A stretch of 64,000 nucleotides of DNA, taken from NCBI RefSeq assembly GCF_027257975.1, contig NZ_JANZKX010000007.1, positions 124,001 through 188,000 of the forward strand, given 5' to 3'. The notes under the pieces were generated by a model, which saw only the letters and a list, made by a program, of their open reading frames with translations, did not search any database and was not told where the DNA came from. Source of the stretch: Pelomonas sp. BJYL3. Its GTDB lineage: Bacteria; Pseudomonadota; Gammaproteobacteria; Burkholderiales; Burkholderiaceae_C. A program made the translations under genes and the position numbers. Below are positions 32,791-40,630 of the stretch, in pieces. Every line of letters starts with the position of its first letter. Positions within the stretch are counted from its first letter, which is position 1.

Positions 32791-33345
32791 TCAGCCCTGC
32801 AGCAGCTTGTGCACCAGCTCCGGGGTGGTGGCGGCCTGGTACTTCTTCATCAGCCGGGCGCGGTAGACGTCCACCGTGCGGGGGCTGATGTCCAGGCGCT
32901 TGCCGATCAGCTTGCTGGTCAGCCCCTCGATGAGCAGGGCGGCGATCTCGCGCTCGCGCGGGGTCAGGTCGCCCGTGATGCGGCGGCGGGCCGAGAGGTC
33001 CTCGAAGCTCCAGATGCCCTGGGCATGGGGCTCTTCGGGCCGCAGGGCCCGGCCGGCGACGTGGCACCAGAAGAGCTCGCCGACGCTGGCGCCGCCCACG
33101 CGTTTCATCACCCGGTCGTCGGCGTAGTAGCCGCGGGCGTCCAGGCTGGCGGCGATGCGCTCGCCCATGCGCTCGAACTCGTCCGGGCTGGGGTAGAGCA
33201 GGGCGAAGCTCTGGCCGATCAGCTGCTCGCGCGTGGCGCCGAAGATGGCCAGGGCCTGCTCGTTGCAGTCGCGGATGAGCCGCCGCTCCGACAGCATCAG
33301 GCCCACGGGCGCCTGGTGGAAGGCGATGCGGTAGTCCAGCGTCAT
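32791..33345 (-). CDS. PAS-LuxR transcriptional regulator
   Basis: A 184-residue regulator: a PAS domain (FHQAPVGLMLSERRLIRDCN ... REQLIGQSFALLYPSPDEFE) followed by a GerE/LuxR helix-turn-helix (LTPREREIAALLIEGLTSKL, then IGKRLDISPRTVDVYRARLM). There is no receiver or membrane helix, so the PAS domain likely senses a small molecule in the cytoplasm. It follows the thioesterase gene by ten bases and may share its transcript. Its targets are unknown; the divergent CoA-transferase genes are candidates. Confidence 0.85.
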   Translation of the reverse strand: MTLDYRIAFHQAPVGLMLSERRLIRDCNEQALAIFGATREQLIGQSFALLYPSPDEFERMGERIAASLDARGYYADDRVMKRVGGASVGELFWCHVAGRALRPEEPHAQGIWSFEDLSARRRITGDLTPREREIAALLIEGLTSKLIGKRLDISPRTVDVYRARLMKKYQAATTPELVHKLLQG

Positions 33346-33355
33346 GGCCGGCGCG

Positions 33356-33757
33356 TCAGAGCAGGGCGTAGGTGGTGGTGGCCTGCACGGCCAGGCGGCC
33401 CTGCTCGTCCAGGATGTCGATGCTGCCGAAGGCCAGGCTCTTGCCGCTGCGCAGCACCCGGGCCTGCACCGTGGCATGGCTGCCGCTCAGGGGGCGCAGG
33501 AAGCTGGTCTGCAGCTGTACCGTGGTCATGGGCTTGAAGGCGCCCAGCTGGCTCATCATGGCCAGCACCATGGCGGTGTCGGCCGCGGCCATGGCGGTCT
33601 GACCGCACATGACGCCCCCCACGTGCACGAAGTCCGGCTTGATGGGCAGGCGCAAGCTCACGAGACCGGGCTCGCTGGTCTGCACCTCCAGGCCCATCTG
33701 CGCGATCCACGGCGCGAAGATCTCTGGAATGGCGGCTTGCAGCGCATCAGCGTTCAT
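33356..33757 (-). CDS. PaaI-type hotdog thioesterase
   Basis: A 133-residue hotdog-fold protein. The signature HVGGVMCGQTAMAAADTAMV covers the helix of the fold, where family members carry the catalytic Asp; the later strands are MTTVQLQTSFLRPLSG and ATVQARVLRSGKSLAFGSID. It is expected to hydrolyse an acyl-CoA. AAGGAAA precedes the ATG at 33757. It diverges from the CoA-transferase operon, so both may belong to one acyl-CoA pathway. Confidence 0.85.
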   Translation of the reverse strand: MNADALQAAIPEIFAPWIAQMGLEVQTSEPGLVSLRLPIKPDFVHVGGVMCGQTAMAAADTAMVLAMMSQLGAFKPMTTVQLQTSFLRPLSGSHATVQARVLRSGKSLAFGSIDILDEQGRLAVQATTTYALL

Positions 33758-33790
33758 GGGGTTTCCTTGGGGGGGGGCGATAGTCAATTC

Positions 33791-33819
33791 TACGTAACGA
33801 CTACGTAAAGGCATACGTA
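33791..33819. promoter_or_regulatory. Three TACGTA boxes between divergent operons
   Basis: TACGTA, a perfect palindrome, occurs at 33791-33796, 33802-33807 and 33814-33819, that is at 11- and 12-base steps. The cluster lies between the thioesterase start (33757) and the CoA-transferase start (33877). In such GC-rich DNA this AT-richer palindrome is unlikely by chance, so it is a candidate operator. Confidence 0.55.
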
Positions 33820-33876
33820 GTACCCTTCGGCGCTGAGGCCGCGGACTGCGGCACGCCTTTCCACCAGGAGATCCCG

Positions 33877-34575
33877 ATGAACAAGCTTTACCCCAGCGCC
33901 GCCGCGGCCCTGGACGGCATCGTCAAGGACGGCCAGTTGCTGGCCGTGGGCGGTTTCGGTCTGTGCGGCATTCCCGAAGCCCTGATCGCCGCCCTGCGTG
34001 ACAGCGGCGTCAAGAACCTCACCGTCATCTCCAACAACGCCGGCGTGGACGGCTTCGGCCTGGGCCAGCTGCTGGAAACGCGCCAGATCAAGAAGATGAT
34101 CTCCAGCTACGTGGGCGAGAACAAGGAGTTCGAGCGCCAGTACCTGGCCGGCGAGCTGGAGCTGGAGTTCACGCCGCAAGGCACCCTGGCCGAGAAGCTG
34201 CGCGCCGGTGGCGCCGGCATCCCCGCCTTCTTCACCCGCACCGGCGTGGGCACCATCGTGGCCGAGGGCAAGGAGCTGCGCGAGTTCGACGGCCAGACCT
34301 ATGTGATGGAGCGGGCCCTGACGCCCGAGGTCTCGCTGGTGAAGGCCCACATCGCCGACAAGAGCGGCAACCTCGTGTTCCGCCGCACCGCCCGCAACTT
34401 CAATCCGGCCGCCGCCATGGCCGGCAAGATCACCGTGGTGGAGGTGGAGCAGGTCGTGGAGATCGGCGAGCTCGATCCGGACGCCATCCACCTGCCGGGC
34501 ATCTATGTGCACCGCATCGTGCACAACCCGAATCCCGAGAAGCGCATCGAGAAGCGCACGACCCGTACCGCCTGA
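33877..34575 (+). CDS. scoA: 3-oxoacid CoA-transferase subunit A
   Basis: A 232-residue class I CoA-transferase alpha subunit. It shows [20 protein letters not shown] (the CoA-binding glycine loop), [19 protein letters not shown] and [20 protein letters not shown], all standard for ScoA/AtoD. Together with subunit B it moves CoA between succinyl-CoA and acetoacetate in ketone-body and PHB use. AGGAG precedes the ATG. The B subunit starts 11 bases after this stop. Confidence 0.93.
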   Translation: MNKLYPSAAAALDGIVKDGQLLAVGGFGLCGIPEALIAALRDSGVKNLTVISNNAGVDGFGLGQLLETRQIKKMISSYVGENKEFERQYLAGELELEFTPQGTLAEKLRAGGAGIPAFFTRTGVGTIVAEGKELREFDGQTYVMERALTPEVSLVKAHIADKSGNLVFRRTARNFNPAAAMAGKITVVEVEQVVEIGELDPDAIHLPGIYVHRIVHNPNPEKRIEKRTTRTA

Positions 34576-34585
34576 GGAGACGACC

Positions 34586-35224
34586 ATGGCCTGGACCCAA
34601 GACCAAATGGCAGCCCGCGCTGCCCAGGAACTGCAAGACGGCTTCTACGTGAACCTCGGCATCGGCATCCCGACCCTGGTGGCCAACCACGTGCCCGCGC
34701 ACATGGACGTCTGGCTGCAGAGCGAGAACGGCATGCTGGGCATCGGCCCCTTCCCGACGGAGGACGAGGTCGACGCCGACCTGATCAATGCCGGCAAGCA
34801 GACCGTCACCACCATCCCCGGCTCGTCCATCTTCGGCAGCCATGACTCCTTCGCGATGATCCGCGGCGGCAAGATCAACCTGTCCATCCTGGGCGCCATG
34901 CAGGTGACGGCCCAGGGCGACCTGGCCAACTGGATGATCCCCGGCAAGATGGTCAAGGGCATGGGCGGCGCCATGGACCTGGTGGCCGGCGTCAAGCGCG
35001 TGATCGTGCTGATGGAGCACGTGGCCCGCAAGAAGGACGGCACCGAGGACATGAAGATCCTGCCCCAGTGCACCCTGCCGCTGACCGGCAAGGGCGTGGT
35101 CAACCGCATCATCACCGACCTGGCCGTGATGGACGTGACGCCCGAGGGCCTGAAGCTCGTCGAGCTGGCCGAGGGCGTGACGCGCGAGTTCGTGCAGAGC
35201 AAGACCGGCGTGCCGCTGGTCTGA
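34586..35224 (+). CDS. scoB: 3-oxoacid CoA-transferase subunit B
   Basis: A 212-residue class I CoA-transferase beta subunit. The catalytic glutamate is E47 in [13 protein letters not shown], which forms the glutamyl-CoA thioester. Other motifs are [16 protein letters not shown] and [14 protein letters not shown]. The length is normal. GAGGAG precedes the ATG. No terminator hairpin is obvious in the 200 bases that follow. Confidence 0.93.
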   Translation: MAWTQDQMAARAAQELQDGFYVNLGIGIPTLVANHVPAHMDVWLQSENGMLGIGPFPTEDEVDADLINAGKQTVTTIPGSSIFGSHDSFAMIRGGKINLSILGAMQVTAQGDLANWMIPGKMVKGMGGAMDLVAGVKRVIVLMEHVARKKDGTEDMKILPQCTLPLTGKGVVNRIITDLAVMDVTPEGLKLVELAEGVTREFVQSKTGVPLV

Positions 35225-35422
35225 GGCTGGGCGGCAGACGCCGGCGTTGCGCCGTCAAGAGAACCGGCCCTCCAGGCAGGGTCTCCTGCTGGAGTAAGGC
35301 CCGCATCCACAGGCCAGGAGACGATCGAACGTCGCGGCTTGTGTCGGCACCGACATAGGTGTCCTTGCGCTGAGCCTCGCGTATGGGCCTCGCCCTTGCG
35401 TGCCGGTGGCTGCCGCCGGCGC

Positions 35423-35907
35423 TCAGCTCTCGGCAGGGGGCGGCCTCAGGATGAATCGCGCCTGCTCCTTGCGCAGCATCTGGTACGGTGACAGGAAGTC
35501 CACGCCCAGGCCGATGCACGCGTTGGGTATCTTGATCTTCCTGAGCGATGGCGACGCAACTTCGTGCGTCACCAGCGTGTGATGTCCAGCCAGGGCGGCC
35601 GCTACAAGCCAGAAATCTGCCACCTGCATGAAGGTGTTCACAGCGGCTGGCTCCCACCCTTGCTGCAGCACCCAGGCACTGAGCCTTTGCGCGGCGGCCA
35701 GGACGGCGGCGTCAGGCGATGGGAAGAAGCCATCGTCCTGGGCATTGGCCCAAGCTGCCAGTTCATCACCGCCGGCACTCAGCTCGTCGCCCACTTGACG
35801 GATGCTGCGTACTGCGCCAGCCAGTCCCAGAAACCAGGGCAGAAGTCGAAGCCATATTGCAGGTTCTTGGCCTGGATGAAGACGTTGGCGTCGAGCAGGT
35901 AGGCCAT
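35423..35907 (-). pseudogene. Frameshifted DUF4411 (PIN-like) gene
   Basis: The ATG at 35907 begins a DUF4411 protein (MAYLLDANVFIQAKNLQYGF, then DFCPGFWDWLAQYA) but the frame stops at 35779 after 42 codons. The rest of the protein continues in another frame from about 35820 to 35423 (SIRQVGDELSAGGDELAAWA ... FWLVAAALAGHHTLVTHEVA ... PNACIGLGVDFLSPYQMLR). One indel near 35810-35825 accounts for this. DUF4411 proteins have a PIN-like nuclease fold, with the first Asp in LLDAN. The upstream Xre-ImmA gene overlaps it by one base (TGATG), as in a toxin-antitoxin pair. Confidence 0.8.
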
Positions 35908-37055
35908 CAGGTCGGGAATCCCAGAGTCCGGCCCAGCTCGTTGAAAGTGCCTGGCTTGGCGATACCCAGCATGCGGAAGGCATCGCGGTACAACGTGCGA
36001 CCTTCCAGCGTGCTGGCCACCAGCGTCTGGGCAAACCGCTTGCTGACCCGGGCCACGGTGGTGCGGTAGAAGTCACCACCGCCGGCATTGCGTGCAACCA
36101 TGGCGTTCAAACGGGCCACTTCGGCGCGGTAGGCACCCCGGAACGTCTCCCGGTCCAGCCAGTCCACGTCGAGCATGCGACGCAGCAACACCAGCGAGCT
36201 CACCTTGAAATGCCGAGCCAGACGCTGCAGCGCCAGGTCCAACGCTTCGTCGCGCAGCAGCGCGGCGCGGAACTCCGCTTGCGGCACCAGCAGTTCGGCC
36301 GCCACGCGATTGCACCAAATCTCGGTGGCGTGGTCGGAGGTTTCAGGCAGCGCCGCATCAGACAGTGCCGTTTGCCCCAGCCACACGTGCGCCAGCTCAA
36401 GAGCCAGCGTGAACATCTGTGCTGCCTTGCTGTCGGCGCCATTGATGAAAACCAGCGGTGCGATGCTGTCGGCCAGTGCGAACCCGCGGAATTCCTGCGG
36501 GTCCAGGTGGCGCTTGTTGTTGTTCATCACCACACCGCTGACCATCACCATCACGCCTGCCTGCTCGGCCTGCGCGATGAACAGCCGCAGGGCCTCGGTC
36601 CACGTGGAGCACTCGTGCCGCGCTTGCACGCTGAAGCCAAGCTGTTGGCGAATCGATTCCGCCGCATCCGCCGGCGGCGTGGCCATCGTCACGCTGCCGA
36701 CGTAGGACAGCGGTGCTTCGCCATTGACCAGGGCCTCATCCCGATACCAGGTCTGCCGTGCCTGGCAGGTGTAGATGACGTCCAGCAGGTCGGCGCTCAG
36801 TCGTGGCATGCCGAGACCCATGGTCCGAAAGTCCGGGATGGGGACGGCCTCTTGAGGAGGCGCAGGCAGGAAGAAATAGCCCAGCGGCGCATGGGTGGCC
36901 TGGGCGTACTGCTCCAGTTGGCGCAGCGTGGGTTGCAACTCGCCCGCCTCCCATGCCGCAAGGTGCGGAAAACGCGCCGCCAGCACAGCCTCATCCAGCC
37001 GGGCGCGCTGGCGTGCCCAGGTGAATAGAGAGGCTTGGACGGGGACACGGGTCAT
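35907..37055 (-). CDS. Xre-ImmA/IrrE-type protein with a mutated zinc motif
   Basis: A 382-residue protein. An Xre-like helix-turn-helix is at the N-terminus (RLDEAVLAARFPHLAAWEAG ... LRQLEQYAQATHAPLGYFFL), and an ImmA/IrrE (COG2856) metallopeptidase domain follows. The expected HEXXH reads LELAH (L219, E220, H223): the first zinc His is Leu, a one-base CAT to CTT change. The remainder (CNRVAAELLVPQAEF, RHFKVSSLVLLRRMLD) is normal. It is paired with a frameshifted DUF4411 gene. GC content is visibly lower than in neighbours, suggesting transfer. The protein may still act as a repressor. Confidence 0.8.
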   Translation of the reverse strand: MTRVPVQASLFTWARQRARLDEAVLAARFPHLAAWEAGELQPTLRQLEQYAQATHAPLGYFFLPAPPQEAVPIPDFRTMGLGMPRLSADLLDVIYTCQARQTWYRDEALVNGEAPLSYVGSVTMATPPADAAESIRQQLGFSVQARHECSTWTEALRLFIAQAEQAGVMVMVSGVVMNNNKRHLDPQEFRGFALADSIAPLVFINGADSKAAQMFTLALELAHVWLGQTALSDAALPETSDHATEIWCNRVAAELLVPQAEFRAALLRDEALDLALQRLARHFKVSSLVLLRRMLDVDWLDRETFRGAYRAEVARLNAMVARNAGGGDFYRTTVARVSKRFAQTLVASTLEGRTLYRDAFRMLGIAKPGTFNELGRTLGFPT

Positions 37056-37396
37056 GATCTGGATAGCTTATCGCAGCGGTCTCTGGCGGACCTCGACGGG
37101 CCGGCGATGGCGTCGCCGCCGAGCCTATCCGAATTTCTGGGCACAGGGTCGGGAAGGGGCGGTATGCATTGATCTGCATTTGGGATGGAAGGGCGGCCGC
37201 ACAAGGTAAAGATGCGTCAAGACGCAAGCGGCGGTCAGCCACGCAAGTGCTTGTCAGCGTTGGCAACTGACGGGTTTACGTACGGCTGCGTCGTTAACGA
37301 ATGCTTGCGACATTGCTGTGGCAATTCGCATTGCGGACAGTCTGATGCCCTAGGCTGCGCGGATTCCGTTTTTCCTCACGCTGCCTGGAGCCTGCC
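37056..37396. other. Intergenic region upstream of the DUF1800 gene
   Basis: About 340 bases of lower GC content that belong partly to the transferred island. I find no supported gene. A GGCAA-TTGC pair at 37319-37336 has spacing one base too long for sigma-54. A promoter for the DUF1800-DUF1501 pair should lie near the right end. Confidence 0.4.
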
Positions 37397-39169
37397 ATGA
37401 GCGCCACCGACCTCGCCGACGCCGAGCCCGCCCTCCGCCCCACTGCTGATGCTGCCGCCATCGAGGCACCGCCCGCCGCCGAGCCCAGGCCCGCTGCCTG
37501 GCCCAGCGTGGCGGCCCTGGCCGCCGCCCTGCCGCTGGCAGCCTGCGGTGGCGGTGGTGGGGACAGCGCGTCCCCCTCGCCCAGCCCGACCCCGACGCCC
37601 ACCCCCACGCCGGTCCCGACGCCCGTCCCCGCGCCCCCGCCCGCGCAGCCCACCGACGCCAGCGCCGCCCGCTTCCTGACGCAGGCGGGCTTCAATGCCA
37701 CGCCCGAGGCCATCGCCACCGTCAAGGCCCAGGGCTACGCCGCCTGGCTGGACGCCGAGTTCGCCAAGCCCCTCAGCCAGAGCCACTTCGACTGGATGAT
37801 CGCCAAGGGCTACGGCGGCGTGGACTTCCGCAATGACTTCCGCGGCGTGGACAACACCATCTGGCGCAAGCTGATCAGCTCGCCCGACGCCCTGCGCCAG
37901 CGCGTGGTGCTGGCCCTCAGCGAGATCTTTGTCGTCTCCATGGCCGGCATCCCCGTGGCCTGGCGCGGCATGGCCGTCGCGAGCTACCTGGACATGCTGG
38001 AGGCCAAGGCCTTCACCAGCTACCGGGAGCTGCTGGAGGGGGTGACGCTCTCCAATGCCATGGGCGTCTACCTGAACATGCGCGGCAACCAGAAGGAGAA
38101 CACCAAGACCGGCCGCGTGCCCGACGAGAACTACGCCCGCGAGGTGATGCAGCTCTTCAGCATCGGCCTGTACCAGCTCAACCTCGACGGCAGCCTCAAG
38201 CTCAACGGCGGCAAGCCCATGGAGACCTACGGGCAGGCCGAGATCACCGAGCTGGCCAAGGTGCTGACCGGCTGGGAATTCGACGGCGCCAATGCCGACG
38301 ACCCCAGCTTCATGCGCAAGCCCATGGTCAACATCGCGACCCGCTTCTCGACCGGCCCGAAGCGGGTGCTCAACGTCAGCATTCCCGAGACCGCCGACGG
38401 CCCGGCGGCGCTGAAGATCGTGCTGGACACCCTGGCCAACCATGCCAACACCGCGCCCTTCATCTCGCGCCAGCTGATCCAGCGCCTGGTCTGCTCCAAC
38501 CCGAGCCCGGCCTATGTGCAGCGCGTGGCCACCGTCTTCAACAACAACGGCCAGGGCCAGCGCGGTGACATGAAGGCCGTGCTCAAGGCCATCCTGCTGG
38601 ACAGCGAGGCCCGCTCGCCCGCCGGCGGCCCGGACGTCGGCAAGCTGCGCGAGCCCGTGCAGCGCTTCGTGCAGTGGGCCCGCCTGGCCGGGCTGACCTC
38701 ACCCACGGAGCTGTGGAACATCGGCGACCTCAGCAACCCGGCCAACCGCCTGGGCCAGAGCCCGCTGCGCAGCCCCTCGGTCTTCAACTTCTTCCGCCCC
38801 GGCTATGTGCCGCCCAACTCCGTGCTGGGGGACAACAAGGTCACCGCGCCCGAGTTCCAGCTGCTCAATGAGAGCACGGTGGCGGGCTACCTCAACTTCA
38901 TGCAGAGCGTGATCGCCAACGGCATCGGCGAGCTCAAGCCCGTCTACACCGCCTTCGACGCCCTGGCGCTTGACCCGCCCAAGCTCGTGGCCCAGCTGGC
39001 CCTGCTGCTGGGCGGAGACACCATCAGCGGCAACACCCAGGCGCTCATCGCCAACGCCATCGGCGCCATCGCCGCCAGCAATGTGGCCAACGATGCCGGG
39101 CGCCTCAACCGCGTGCGAGCCACGGTGCTGATGCTGATGGCCTGCCCCGAGTACCTGATCCAGAAGTGA
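37397..39169 (+). CDS. DUF1800 domain protein (exported)
   Basis: A 590-residue protein. After a 33-residue lead comes a hydrophobic stretch ending in a lipobox-like PLAAC followed by a GGGGG run and a Pro/Thr/Ser linker of about 40 residues, as in many Burkholderiales surface lipoproteins. The DUF1800 domain runs from about residue 90 (AARFLTQAGFNATPEAIATV) to the end and includes NYAREVMQLFSIGLYQLNLD and FISRQLIQRLVCSNPSPAYV and SPSVFNFFRPGYVPP. The family is unexplored but nearly always precedes a DUF1501 gene, as here. Confidence 0.85.
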   Translation: MSATDLADAEPALRPTADAAAIEAPPAAEPRPAAWPSVAALAAALPLAACGGGGGDSASPSPSPTPTPTPTPVPTPVPAPPPAQPTDASAARFLTQAGFNATPEAIATVKAQGYAAWLDAEFAKPLSQSHFDWMIAKGYGGVDFRNDFRGVDNTIWRKLISSPDALRQRVVLALSEIFVVSMAGIPVAWRGMAVASYLDMLEAKAFTSYRELLEGVTLSNAMGVYLNMRGNQKENTKTGRVPDENYAREVMQLFSIGLYQLNLDGSLKLNGGKPMETYGQAEITELAKVLTGWEFDGANADDPSFMRKPMVNIATRFSTGPKRVLNVSIPETADGPAALKIVLDTLANHANTAPFISRQLIQRLVCSNPSPAYVQRVATVFNNNGQGQRGDMKAVLKAILLDSEARSPAGGPDVGKLREPVQRFVQWARLAGLTSPTELWNIGDLSNPANRLGQSPLRSPSVFNFFRPGYVPPNSVLGDNKVTAPEFQLLNESTVAGYLNFMQSVIANGIGELKPVYTAFDALALDPPKLVAQLALLLGGDTISGNTQALIANAIGAIAASNVANDAGRLNRVRATVLMLMACPEYLIQK

Positions 39170-39180
39170 GGAGCGACGCC

Positions 39181-40569
39181 ATGCACATCAACAAGCTGCC
39201 CCAGCTGCAACGCCGCGAATTCCTGCGCCGGGCCTCGGCCCTGGGCCTGGCCGGCACCGCCGCCCCCTTCGCGCTCAACCTGGCCGCCATGGGCGAGGCC
39301 GCGGCGCAGTCCGCTGGCAACGACTACAAGGCCCTGGTCTGCGTCTTCCTCTACGGCGGCAACGACTACGGCAACACCCTGGTGCCCTATGACAGCGCCA
39401 GCTACAGCGCCTACGCCACCATCCGCGGCAGCATCGCCACCCCGCGCGACCAGCTGGCCGCCACCGCGCTGACCCCGCGCGTGGCCCTGCCCGACGGCCG
39501 CCAGATGGCCCTGGCGCCGCAGCTGGGCCGGCTCAAGACCCTGTTCGATGCCGGCCGCCTGGGCGTGCAGCTCAATGTGGGCACCCTGATCCAGCCCACC
39601 ACCCTGGCCCAGTACAAGGCCCAGAGCGTGCCGCTGCCGCCCAAGCTCTTCTCCCACAACGACCAGCAGAGCGTCTGGCAGGCCTCCAGCCCCGAGGGCG
39701 CCGTGACCGGCTGGGGCGGCCGCATGGGCGACCGCTTCCTCGGCAGCAACGGCAACACCACCTTCACCTGCATCAATGCCTCGGGCAATGCCGTCTTCAT
39801 GGCCGGCCAGCAGGCGGTGCAGTACCAGGTGGCCACCAATGGCGCCGTGGCCGTCAACGCCGTGACCAAGCCGCTGTACGGCTCCCAGCAATGCGCGGAC
39901 GCCCTGCGCAGCCTCATCACCGCGCAGCGCTCGCACTGGATGGAGCAGGAACTCAACCGGGTGGTATCACGCTCCATCTCGGCGCAGACCATCGTCTCCA
40001 GCGCGCTGACCAATCTGCCGCCGCTGACCACCGTCTTCGATCCGGCCAACAACCTGGCCCAGCAGCTGCAGATCGTGGCCAAGCTGATCGGCTCGCGCGC
40101 CAGCCTGGGTGTGAAGCGCCAGGTCTTCTTCGTCTCCATGGGCGGCTTCGACCTGCACGACTTCCTGCCCAATCAGCACCCGGGCCTGCTGACGGCGGTC
40201 AACGACGCCCTGGGGGCCTTCCATGACGCCACGGTGGAGCTGGGCGTGGCCGATGCCGTCACCACCTTCACCGCCTCCGACTTCGGCCGCACGCTCAGCA
40301 GCAATGGCGACGGCTCCGACCACGGCTGGGGCAGCCACCACTTCGTGATGGGCGGCGCGGTCAAGGGCGGCCGCTTCTGGGGGCAGCTGCCCTCGGTCTC
40401 GGTCAACGGGCCGGACGACGTCGGCCAGGGCCGCCTGCTGCCCACCACCTCGGTCGACCAGCTGGGCGCCACCCTGGCCACCTGGATGGGCGTGAGCGCC
40501 GCCGACCTCCCCACCGTGCTGCCGCAGATCGGCAACTACACGGTCAAGGACGTGGGTTATTTCGCCTGA
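39181..40569 (+). CDS. DUF1501 domain protein with Tat signal
   Basis: A 462-residue exported protein. Twin arginines in LQRREFLRRASALGLAG begin a Tat-type signal, so it is likely exported folded. The DUF1501 body has VCVFLYGGNDYGNTLVPYD, SMGGFDLHDFLPNQHPGLL and TFTASDFGRTLSSNGDGSDH followed by GWGSHHFVMGG, the sulfatase/alkaline-phosphatase-like motifs of this family. GAGGAG overlaps the end of the DUF1800 gene and the ATG lies 12 bases after its stop, so the two are one operon. The substrate is unknown. Confidence 0.88.
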   Translation: MHINKLPQLQRREFLRRASALGLAGTAAPFALNLAAMGEAAAQSAGNDYKALVCVFLYGGNDYGNTLVPYDSASYSAYATIRGSIATPRDQLAATALTPRVALPDGRQMALAPQLGRLKTLFDAGRLGVQLNVGTLIQPTTLAQYKAQSVPLPPKLFSHNDQQSVWQASSPEGAVTGWGGRMGDRFLGSNGNTTFTCINASGNAVFMAGQQAVQYQVATNGAVAVNAVTKPLYGSQQCADALRSLITAQRSHWMEQELNRVVSRSISAQTIVSSALTNLPPLTTVFDPANNLAQQLQIVAKLIGSRASLGVKRQVFFVSMGGFDLHDFLPNQHPGLLTAVNDALGAFHDATVELGVADAVTTFTASDFGRTLSSNGDGSDHGWGSHHFVMGGAVKGGRFWGQLPSVSVNGPDDVGQGRLLPTTSVDQLGATLATWMGVSAADLPTVLPQIGNYTVKDVGYFA

Positions 40570-40630
40570 GGGCAGGGCGGCGGCGGTGGCGGTCCTACAC
40601 TGGCCGCCATCGTCGACATCCGAGCCTGCC

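Noticed and set aside
37319-37336. GGCAA-TTGC pair before the DUF1800 gene
   Set aside because: Spacing is one base too long and the gene lies outside the stress block.
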